The notes beneath the pieces are model-generated. The model saw only the letters and a program-made list of their open reading frames with translations. It ran no database searches and had not been told where the DNA came from. Shown here one piece after another: positions 52,985 to 64,000 of a DNA stretch of 64,000 nucleotides. This DNA comes from JACVRW01 sp963811055 (GTDB lineage Bacteria > Actinomycetota > Thermoleophilia > Solirubrobacterales > Thermoleophilaceae). The stretch is taken from NCBI GenBank assembly GCA_963811055.1, contig CAWEPQ010000020.1, forward strand, positions 558,001 to 622,000, in the 5' to 3' direction. Position 1 is the stretch's first letter. Every line of letters begins with the position of its first letter. A program made the translations under genes and the position numbers.

Positions 52985-53380
52985 ATGTTCCCCAGCCTGA
53001 GAGAACGGTTCGACACGGCGCTCGACCTAATCGTCGAGTTCTCGACGCTCGGCGAGTACGGCCTGGCGGCTACGGCCGCCGACGGTCCCGCGAGTGCCCC
53101 CGTCGCCGCGAAAGCGGCACCGATGTCATCAGAGCAGGGCCCGCGGATGGGAGGCGCCGGCGGACACGCCGCGCGCTCCGCGGATCAGCAAGTCGTGGGC
53201 GGAGCGGCCGCGACCGCGCGGGGTGCCGCTGTTCGGGCACCGTTGCGTGGCGCGGCCGCCACCCCCGCGGCTCGCCGCCGTGCCCGTCGCGGCGTTGAGC
53301 GCTCCACAGCGGTCGCCAGCCCGCACCGGGTTCGCGGCGGGGCGCCCGCGGCGCCCGAGCAGCTCTGCCTCGCCGTCTAG
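52985..53380 (+). CDS. Hypothetical ORF, possibly not coding beyond its first 30 residues
   Basis: 131 residues. MFPSLRERFDTALDLIVEFSTLGEYGLAA looks like a plausible amphipathic helix, but the rest is Ala/Arg/Gly/Pro-rich with no conserved pattern, and other frames over the same stretch are equally biased. If real it is a mostly disordered protein. I recognise nothing in it. The stretch 52838-53420 otherwise holds only the palindrome at 52861-52881 and a short CTGCAATGGAACTTGCAG hairpin. Confidence 0.3.
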   Translation: MFPSLRERFDTALDLIVEFSTLGEYGLAATAADGPASAPVAAKAAPMSSEQGPRMGGAGGHAARSADQQVVGGAAATARGAAVRAPLRGAAATPAARRRARRGVERSTAVASPHRVRGGAPAAPEQLCLAV

Positions 53381-53420
53381 CCGGCTCGCCAAAGCCCGGT
53401 TAGTGTCCGGTTCACTTGCC

Positions 53421-54292
53421 ATGAGCACTCGGACTATCCGGACCTGTGCGCCGCTGACGCTGGTTCTTCTCGGCCTCGTCACGACGACCGCCAGTGCGAA
53501 CCACATCCGGACGCTCGCCTCGGCCAACTACGTGCTCATCGACGACTTCGGCTCGAACGCCCACCGTGACGGATGCGGTAATCGCGCCGCTCTCTCCGGC
53601 GGGTTCGACAACAAGTTCGACCGCCGGCGGTCCAGGCTGTTCATCTTCGGGTTCAACCCGATCGGCAGCTCCGTCCCGTTCGGGCCCTCCTGGCGAATGA
53701 CGGTCGCCAATCGCGGGCCCGCACCGGGCAGCACGGCAAGCGCGGTGGCAAACAGATCACCTACGCGTACTGCGTGAAGCGCCCGCCGCCACTTCAGGTG
53801 GTGGACAAGAGCGTCCGGATCGGCCCGGGTGCCACCGCATCCGCCACCGCCACCTGCCCGCGCGGAACCGAAGCCCTGTCGGGCGGGTTCTCGGACGCGT
53901 ATGCGGGCACGAACGGATCGCTGGTTTTCGGCTTCCGTTCGATGCGCGTCGGAACGCGCGGCTGGCGCGCGAGCGCCGTCAACATGAGCGCCACGATCGG
54001 CTCGGAGCTGACGGCGATGGCCACGTGCAGCCCTGCCCAGCCGGGGCTTTCGGAGCGCTGGCGAACGCTCGAGCTTCGGCCCGGCGGGGCCAGGTCCACC
54101 ACGCTTCGCTGCTTCCCGGGCACCGAGCCCTGGTCGGGCGGCTTCGAAAGCAACGTCCGGGCTCCCAGCGGGCACGGCGCATACCCGTTCCGGATGAAGC
54201 GGACCGGCAGCCGCGGATGGAGGGCCGCCGCCTTCGCGGTGGGCCCGGCCACGACGTTCAGGGTCCACGTCTACTGCGGGCCGCGCTCCTAA
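53421..54292 (+). CDS. Secreted protein with three tandem SGGF repeats, one frameshift
   Basis: About 290 residues when joined. Signal peptide: MSTRTIRTCAPLTLVLLGLV ending at TASA. Three related units follow, each of the form C...(A/T)LSGGF or PWSGGF, then xxFxFxxxxxG.(G/P)(S/R)GWR(A/M)xxxN, then about ten residues and AxC: CGNRAALSGGFDNKF, CPRGTEALSGGFSDAYAG, and CFPGTEPWSGGFESNVRA. Six or more cysteines suggest disulfides outside the cell. The frame changes between 53720 and 53750 (one base missing). I do not recognise a named family. Its stop overlaps the convergent HD gene's stop. Confidence 0.7.
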
Positions 54293-54879
54293 TTGGGGCG
54301 CGTTCGAGGCATCGGGGTCAGGCCCCGGCCGCGGATCTCCTCGCGGAACCACTCGATCGGGGCGTGCGTCTTGCCTTCGGTCGAGCCGTCCAGCTCCACG
54401 AAGCGCACGAACAGCTCGAGATCGGGGATGCGGGCGAGCATCGAGTCCACCTTGTGGTCCGGCACGCCGGCCGTCCACCGCCGCTTGCGCCAGAGCCCGT
54501 AGGGCCGGTCGTGAAGCTCGATCGTGGCGAGCAGGCGCTCGTCGTCGGTGTACTCCTCCGCGAAGCGCCGCGCCCGCATCGCGTGATGGTTCTCGCCGGA
54601 CTTGGGGCGCAGCGGGCTGACGGCGTGCTTGAAGGCGTCATGCACCAGGGAGATGAAGCGGAGATCGGCGCGACGGGCGCCCGTCTCTCCCCAGGCATCG
54701 ATGGTCTCCAGTAGATCGCCTACATGGTTGGCCACCGCGCCCTCGGGGTGCCCCTTGCGCGGTCGGCCCCATGCCAGGCCCTCAACCAGGCGCGGGTCGA
54801 GGTCCAGCCTTGCTTCGAGCTCGTTTTCCGGGTGGAACGCCGGAAGCAGCTCCACCACGCTGGCCGCGTGCGACCTCAC
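54289..54879 (-). CDS. HD-domain protein of unknown function
   Basis: 196 residues. HPEGAVANHVGDLLETI, then LRFISLVHDAFKHAVSPLRPKS and ENHHAMRARRFAEEYTDDERLLATIELHDRPYGLWRKR give a spaced series of His and Asp residues as in HD metal-dependent phosphohydrolases. The C-terminus (VDSMLARIPDLELFVRFVELDG) is helical. It is more diverged than the HD protein at 50.4 kb. The assignment rests on the HD and HHxM motifs only. Confidence 0.62.
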   Translation of the reverse strand: MRSHAASVVELLPAFHPENELEARLDLDPRLVEGLAWGRPRKGHPEGAVANHVGDLLETIDAWGETGARRADLRFISLVHDAFKHAVSPLRPKSGENHHAMRARRFAEEYTDDERLLATIELHDRPYGLWRKRRWTAGVPDHKVDSMLARIPDLELFVRFVELDGSTEGKTHAPIEWFREEIRGRGLTPMPRTRPN

Positions 54880-54888
54880 TCGCCGGCG

Positions 54889-55290
54889 CTAGCTGACGCT
54901 CTCGGCCACCCAGTTGCCGCCCTGGCGGCCGAGGACGACCATGACGTCCTTGCCGTCCTCTCCAACGGCGACGAAATGGGCCCGGTCCTCGTCCATGCCC
55001 GGCCGGTCCTCAACGAGAACGAGGTGAAGGTGCTTGTGGGACATGTCCGGGCGCGCCTCGGAGAGCGCCGACTTGGCGATGCCCTCCATCCGGTCCTTGT
55101 CCCAGCCGCGATCGGTCGCGCGCGCCTCCTCGAGCGCCTGGTCGGCAGCCCGCACGTGCGCCTCGTAGCTGCCCGCCTCGCGCTTGGAGCGCACCGACAC
55201 GGCGATCAGACCGCCGATGAAGAACACGACCATGATCCCCCCGATGATCAGGAAGATCAGCCCGAGGGTGGACAGGGCTACCAGGGTCAC
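54889..55290 (-). CDS. Small membrane protein of unknown function
   Basis: 133 residues. One or two overlapping hydrophobic segments at 3-32 (LSTLGLIFLIIGGIMVVFFIGGLIAVSV), then a charged soluble part with RADQALEEARATDRGWDKDRMEGIAKSAL and a beta-like end (HKHLHLVLVEDRPGMD, DVMVVLGRQGGNWVAESVS). The short Glu/Ala helix precedes a fold I cannot name. Probably anchored at the inner face. Confidence 0.62.
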   Translation of the reverse strand: MTLVALSTLGLIFLIIGGIMVVFFIGGLIAVSVRSKREAGSYEAHVRAADQALEEARATDRGWDKDRMEGIAKSALSEARPDMSHKHLHLVLVEDRPGMDEDRAHFVAVGEDGKDVMVVLGRQGGNWVAESVS

Positions 55291-55350
55291 GGGGTGTCTG
55301 AGACGGTCATTGGCGCTAGGAGTCTAGATAGGCCGCAGGCCTGAAGCACA

Positions 55351-55375
55351 GCGGGCCGCCCGGTGGGCGGCCCGC
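55351..55375 (-). terminator. Hairpin after 5S rRNA
   Basis: Perfect 11-bp inverted repeat GCGGGCCGCCC / GGGCGGCCCGC with a 3-base loop, 13 bases past the 5S end. No U-run follows on the minus strand, so it may act with other signals. It is the expected end of the rRNA operon. Confidence 0.6.
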
Positions 55376-55387
55376 ATGAAGTAAATC

Positions 55388-55498
<111 letters not shown>

Positions 55499-55528
55499 AA
55501 AGGTTGCGAGACCAGGGCCCTCCTCGAG

Positions 55529-55552
55529 CCTTGAAAACTGCACAGCGGCCAA
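55529..55552 (-). other. 23S processing-stem half, trailer side
   Basis: CCTTGAAAACTGCACAGCGG (plus strand) is the inverse of TTGGCCAACTGTGCAGTTTT at 58649-58673 upstream of 23S. The pair can bracket 23S in one stem. Confidence 0.72.
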
Positions 55553-55572
55553 ACTCAGACGGGGAAAGAAAA

Positions 55573-58585
<3,013 letters not shown>

Positions 58586-58648
58586 TGATCGCAGCGCCCG
58601 GACCGAAGTCCGTGACGCGGCTGGTGATTTCTTTTTACCCGTCTTTAC

Positions 58649-58673
58649 TTGGCCAACTGTGCAGTTTTCAAGG
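58649..58673 (-). other. 23S processing-stem half, leader side
   Basis: Partner of 55529-55552. The matching bases are near-complete over about 24 positions, with a mismatch/bulge at GCGG against GTTG. It lies about 65 bases before the 23S 5' end. Confidence 0.72.
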
Positions 58674-58708
58674 ACCGATGAGGGCCCGGCGGGGGGATTC
58701 CCCGCGCT

Positions 58709-58732
58709 GGTCTCTCAAAACTCAGCAGTACG
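58709..58732 (-). other. 16S processing-stem half, spacer side
   Basis: GGTCTCTCAAAACTCAGCAG on the plus strand is the near-exact inverse of the segment at 60629-60652 upstream of 16S (minus transcript). Together they can form a long stem enclosing 16S for RNase III cleavage, as in other bacterial rrn operons. Confidence 0.75.
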
Positions 58733-58835
58733 GGCCACCGTCCGAAGACGATGGACCACCAGGTTCGGTCGACATGCTAGAGACGCCCGCCGGCCAGAAG
58801 GCCGACGAGACGGGCTCCCTAGTTAGGAAGCTCCC

Positions 58836-60386
<1,551 letters not shown>

Positions 60387-60760
60387 AGTCTGGCGTGGAA
60401 TCAATCCAGTGCCGCCTGGCGACGGCGCCGGTCCACTGTCAGATCAGAGAGCTGTCAAGTCTTTAATGAGCCGGCCCGAGGGCCGTTCACGAGGGCTCCC
60501 CGCGTACACATGCGGGAGAGCCGGACTCGACGGGTCTGTTCAGGCCCCTAGCTCATGCGTCACGCGACCGAAGATCGCTTCGGCGGCGACTCGGGGGTCG
60601 AACCTGGACGCGACCAAATTCGGTCGCGCGTACTGCTGAGTTTTCAAAGACCGCGCGCCCTCGCGGGCCGGTGATTCCGGCTCGCTGCCGAGCGCGACGG
60701 GGCAGTGTAGCACCGCAGAGAGGGCTCGCTGGACAAGGCGTCCAGACACGCGACCTCAGC
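60387..60760 (-). promoter_or_regulatory. rRNA operon leader and promoter region
   Basis: 374 bases between tyrS and 16S with no gene. A candidate extended -10 TGCTACACT (hexamer at 60704-60709 on the minus strand) fits a promoter near the start. Downstream in the transcript are a hairpin CGCGACC/GGTCGCG around 60609-60628, a CCGAAG/CTTCGG hairpin near 60570, and the 16S leader stem. The -35 box is not clear. Confidence 0.45.
60629..60652 (-). other. 16S processing-stem half, leader side
   Basis: CGTACTGCTGAGTTTTCAAA (plus strand) is the inverse partner of 58709-58732. On the minus transcript it also contains TCTTTGAAAACT, resembling the boxA antitermination element of rrn leaders. Confidence 0.7.
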
Positions 60761-60761
60761 G

Positions 60762-61936
60762 CTAGCCGGAGCCGCTTGAAGCGCCGGCGCCCGACCTGGA
60801 GCACGACGCCGTCGAGCCGCGCGGCCGGCAGGTCCATGCGTCCGGCGTCGATCGGCTCTCCGTCGAGCCTGACCCCGGCCTGGGCCAGCAGCCGGCGCCC
60901 CTCGGAGCGCGAGAGCCCGAAGGCGTCGGCGAGCAGCGCCGGCAGGTGGACCTCGCCGTTGTCGGCCGCGAAGGCGTGCTCCTCGACGTCGTCCGGCAGG
61001 CTCGTGCTCCACGTGGAGCCGGTCGAAGTGCGCCTCGCGCCGGGCGCGCGGCCTCCTCGCCGTGGAGGCGCTCGGTGAGCGCCCGGGCCAGGCGGCGCTT
61101 CTGGTCGCGCGGGGACGAGCGCGGGTCCACGGCTCGTCCAGCAGCAGCTCGTAGTAGATCGGCATCGCGTCGTCCGGGACGCGCATGAGCTTCCCGAAGA
61201 CCTCCTCCGGCGGGCTCGGTGACGCCCACGTAGTTGCCGAGCGACTTCGACATCTTCTGCACGCCGTCGATCCCCGGCAGGATCGGCATCGTGAGGATGG
61301 ACTGCGGCGGCGACGCCGTAGGCCTGCTGGATGTCCCGCGCGAGCAGGATGTTGAACTTCTGGTCGGTGCCGCCGAGCTCCACGTCCGAGCGCGATGGCC
61401 ACCGAGTCGTAGCCCTGCAGCAGCGGGTAGAGCAGCTCGAGGATCGAGATCGGCTCGCCGGGCCGGTAGCGCTTGGCGAAGTCGTCGCGCTCGAGCAGCT
61501 GGGCCACCGTGGCCGTGCGCGCGAGGCGGAAGAGGTCCTCCATCGCCATGTCGAGCCACTCGCCGTTGCGCCGGACCTCCGTGCGCTCGCGGTCGAGCAC
61601 CTTGAAGGCCTGCTCCTGGTAGGTCTCGGCGTTGCGGTCGATCTCCTCGCGGAGTCCGCGTCGGGCGGGTCGAGCGAGCGGCCGCTCGGGTCCCCCACGC
61701 GCGCGGTGTAGTCGCCGATGATCAGCACGACGGTGTGGCCGAGGTCCTGAAACTCGCGCAGCTTGCGCAGCACCACCGTGTGGCCCAGGTGGATGTCCGG
61801 CGTGGTGGGGTCCACGCCGAGCTTCACGCGCAGCGGCCGCTCCTCGCGCCAGCTGGCGTCCGAGCTCGCCCTCCGGCAGCGCGTCGACGGCGTTGCGGGT
61901 GAGGAGGCGGGCTGCCCCGCCCGGGGGATCCGGCAT
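60762..61936 (-). CDS. tyrS: Tyrosyl-tRNA synthetase, broken by many frameshifts
   Basis: About 390 residues expected. Class I synthetase motifs are spread over three frames: MPDPPGGAARLLTRNAVDAL, VKLGVDPTTPDIHLGHTVVL (HIGH form), IIGDYTARVGDPSGRS, EWLDMAMEDLFRLARTATVAQLLERDDF, SDVELGGTDQKFNILLARDI, DGVQKMSKSLGNYVGV (KMSKS) and a C-terminal S4-like domain GLSRSEGRRLLAQAGVRLDG ending near KRLR. At least seven frame changes occur in 1.2 kb, far more than elsewhere. Consensus error is much more likely than loss. The stop near 60762 is inferred by repairing the last shift. Divergent from the PBP gene over 83 bases. Confidence 0.85.
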
Positions 61937-62019
61937 GCGGCCAATGCTAGACTGCCGACCGCTCGCCGAGCCCCCGCGCCGCGCCGTGCCGGACGGGGCG
62001 CAGAGCTCAGGTGAGCGTC

Positions 62020-64000
62020 ATGCACGGCGCCAAGAAGACCTCTCAGAGGCGCTCACAGGAATGCCCGAGCCGCCGACGTCCACCCTCACTCCGCCCGCCG
62101 GGCTCCCGCGCGGTCGCTTCGCCCGGTCGAACGGCGGGCCGCCCGCCCCCCGAACGCGCCCAAGCCGAAGGTCAAGAAGCTGCGCCTGGCCTTCGTCGCT
62201 GCTCGGCCTCGGCGTGCTGGCCCTGATCTCCACCGTCTTCGGGATGCTGATGGCGGTGGCCAGCGACCTGCCGGCGCTGGAGAACAAGGCGGAGTACAAC
62301 GCGGCCCGGAACTCCGTGCTCTACGCCGACCTGCCCGGCTGCAAGGAGTCGGATACCGACGGGTGCACGAGGTGGCGCGGCTGACCGGCAACCAGAACCG
62401 GATCCTGCTCGACCGAGAAGCAGATCTCGCCCAACATCAAGAACGCCGTGATCGCCATCGAGGACCGGCGCTTCTACGAGCACGAGGGCGTGGACTACCA
62501 GGGCATCGCGCGCGCTCTCTCGCAGGACCTGCTCCAGCGCAGCGCGCGCGCAGGGCGGCTCGACGATCACCCAGCAGTTCGTGAAGAACGCGCTCTCGGC
62601 GCAGGGCGACCGCACGGTCTTCCAGAAGCTGCGCGAGGCGGCGCTGGCCTACCACCTCGAGCGCAAGTGGTCGAAGGACAAGATCCTCACCCAGTACCTC
62701 AACACCGTGTACTTCGGGAACGGCGCCTACGGCGTGGAGTCGGCCGTGCGCGACCTACTTCCGGGCCCCGACGATGCTCCAGCGCCGACGGGACCACGGA
62801 CGAGGCTACGAGCGACGGCGACCAGGCCGCCGACGTGACGCCCGCCGAGGCCGCGCTGCTGGCCGGGATGATCGCGTCGCCCTCGCTCTACGACCCGGTG
62901 GAGAACCCGCGCCGCGCCACGCGCCGCCGCAACCTGGTGCTCGTCGCGCATGCTCGAGCAGCAGACCATCTCGCGCGCGCAGTACGACGAGGCCGTCGAC
63001 GAGCCCGCTCCCGACCGAGGGCGACATCGACCCGCCCGCGCTGGACTCGAGCCAGCCGTACTTCTCCAGCTGGCTGACCCAGCAGCTCGTGGACCGCTAC
63101 CGGCCCGGGGTGGTGTTCGGCGGCGGGCTGAAGATCAAGACCACCATCGACACCGAGCTCCAGCGGGCGGCCGAGCAGGCGATCGTCGGGCCGGCTCGGC
63201 GGGTACGGGCCCGAGCGCGTCGCTCGTGGCGATCAAGAACAGCACCGGCGAGGTGAAGGCCATGGTCGGCGGCGCGGACTACAAGGAGAACGCCTTCAAC
63301 CTGGCCACGAACGGCCACCGCCAGCCCGGCTCGGCCTTCAAGCCGTTCACCCTGATCCGCGCGCTGGCGGACGGGGTGAGCCCGGAGCCACGTACACCTC
63401 CCAGAAGACCAGACCTTCGACCTCGAAGAGCGGGCCGTTCGACGTGAACAACTACGACGACAACTACTACGGGATCGAGTCGCTGCGGACGGCCACCGCC
63501 ACCTCGGACAACTCCGTGTTCGCCGAGCTCGGGCCTGAAGGTCGGGACCCGCAGGGTCGCGCGGATGGCCCGGCGCATGGGCGTCCGCACCAAGGTCTCC
63601 ACCAACCCGGCCATGACCCTCGGCGGCCTCAAGGAGGGCGTCACGCCGCTCGAGATGGCCTACGCCTACTCGACGATCGCCAACAACGGCGAGCGCCGTG
63701 TCGGGCAGGCTCGCCCCCGACGGCGACGGGCCGGTGGCATCGAGAGGGTGAAGGGCAGCGGAAGCGACGACGAGAACAAGCGCCGTCGCAAGCGCGTGTT
63801 CCCGGAGAAGGTGGGCGAGACGCGCAGGAGCTGCTCGGCGGGGTGGTCTCGAGCGGCACCGGCAAGGCGGCGCAGATCGGCGAGTTCGCCGCCGGCAAGA
63901 CCGGCACCACCGAGAACTACGGCGACGCCTGGTTCGTGGGCTCCAACAAGGAGCTGACCGTGGCGGTGTGGGTCGGCTACCCGGACCGGCTGACAGCCGA
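62020..64000 (+). CDS. Class A penicillin-binding protein (PBP1a-like), frameshifted and cut by the window end
   Basis: Bifunctional wall polymerase. ATG 62020 (GTG 62011 alternative) begins a Lys/Arg/Pro-rich cytoplasmic tail, then a membrane helix LGVLALISTVFGMLMAVASD. The glycosyltransferase domain has AVIAIEDRRFYEHEGVDYQG (catalytic Glu), GSTITQQFVKNALS and LTQYLNTVYFGNGAYGVESA. The transpeptidase has STGEVKAMVGG, PGSAFKPF (SxxK), SDNSVFAEL (SxN) and a KTG-like GKTGTTENYGDAWF near 63900. At least eight frame changes occur. The C-terminus lies beyond 64000. Confidence 0.85.

Noticed and set aside
53094..53777. Start of the SGGF protein at 53094
   Set aside because: The upstream part is Arg/Pro-rich with no signal; ATG 53421 begins a clean signal peptide.
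60553..62025. tyrS as a pseudogene
   Set aside because: All synthetase motifs survive across frames and neighbouring PBP shows the same error density, which fits poor consensus, not decay.

Overview
The window is high-GC and gene-dense. Short spacers and ATGA/GTGA stop-start overlaps are the rule. Gene content points to Actinomycetota, most likely class Thermoleophilia (Solirubrobacterales-like). The pointers are an abundant-family surface protein with a GTAYA-type leader, a SnoaL-like protein starting MSQEN, a WS/DGAT acyltransferase, a GarA/FtsR-like pair, an RsiG-like protein, SepF, and actinobacterial order around rpsB-tsf-pyrH-frr and dxr-rseP-ispG-proS. The taxonomic call is inference from these features; no database search was made.

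Layout. 0-5.5 kb: a truncated membrane phosphatase/sulfatase, a repeat surface protein, DNA polymerase IV, and an RlpA-like wall protein behind a c-di-AMP (ydaO) riboswitch. 5.5-10.7 kb (+): WS/DGAT, YbaK-type deacylase, a serine hydrolase-VanX fusion and NAD synthetase, joined by stop-start overlaps. 10.7-18.6 kb (mostly -): thioesterase, a sigma-HTH/RskA-like membrane protein (+), FAD oxidase, SRPBCC, apt, MerR/FtsR-like, FHA/GarA-like, RsiG-like, CDP-alcohol phosphatidyltransferase, proS. 18.6-20.6 kb (+): a GGDEF/HD-GYP protein. 20.6-35.9 kb (-): ispG, acyl-CoA synthetase, rseP, dxr, (LLM-SCP2 gene on +), unknown gene, cdsA, uppS, frr, pyrH, tsf, rpsB, rluD, lspA, yggT, proC, sepF. 35.9-40.9 kb is an accessory block ending in a large Vps62-like/SGNH membrane protein. 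40.9-50.3 kb (-): yggS, pgeF, a CCA-family nucleotidyltransferase, hisF-A-H-B-D-G-Z, murA. 50.4-55.3 kb: HD proteins, a decarboxylating dehydrogenase, thioesterase and a three-repeat secreted protein. 55.3-60.8 kb (-): one 16S-23S-5S rRNA operon with no tRNA in its spacer. 60.8-64 kb: tyrS (-) and a divergent class A PBP (+), cut by the window edge.

How parts work together. Second-messenger control is a theme: c-di-AMP (riboswitch on the wall gene) and c-di-GMP (GGDEF/HD-GYP protein near an RsiG-like anti-sigma candidate). Envelope building is the other theme: isoprenoid and undecaprenyl steps, phospholipid synthesis, MurA (with Asp in place of the fosfomycin-target Cys), PBP1, lipoprotein signal peptidase, SepF and the VanX fusion.

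Data quality. About a dozen genes, including essential ones (nadE, hisD, hisB, apt), are split by what look like single-base errors, mostly an extra base in or beside a short G/C run. In the last 3.3 kb (tyrS, PBP) the frame changes roughly every 100-200 bases. These look like consensus errors, not pseudogenes. Joined coordinates are given with the break named.
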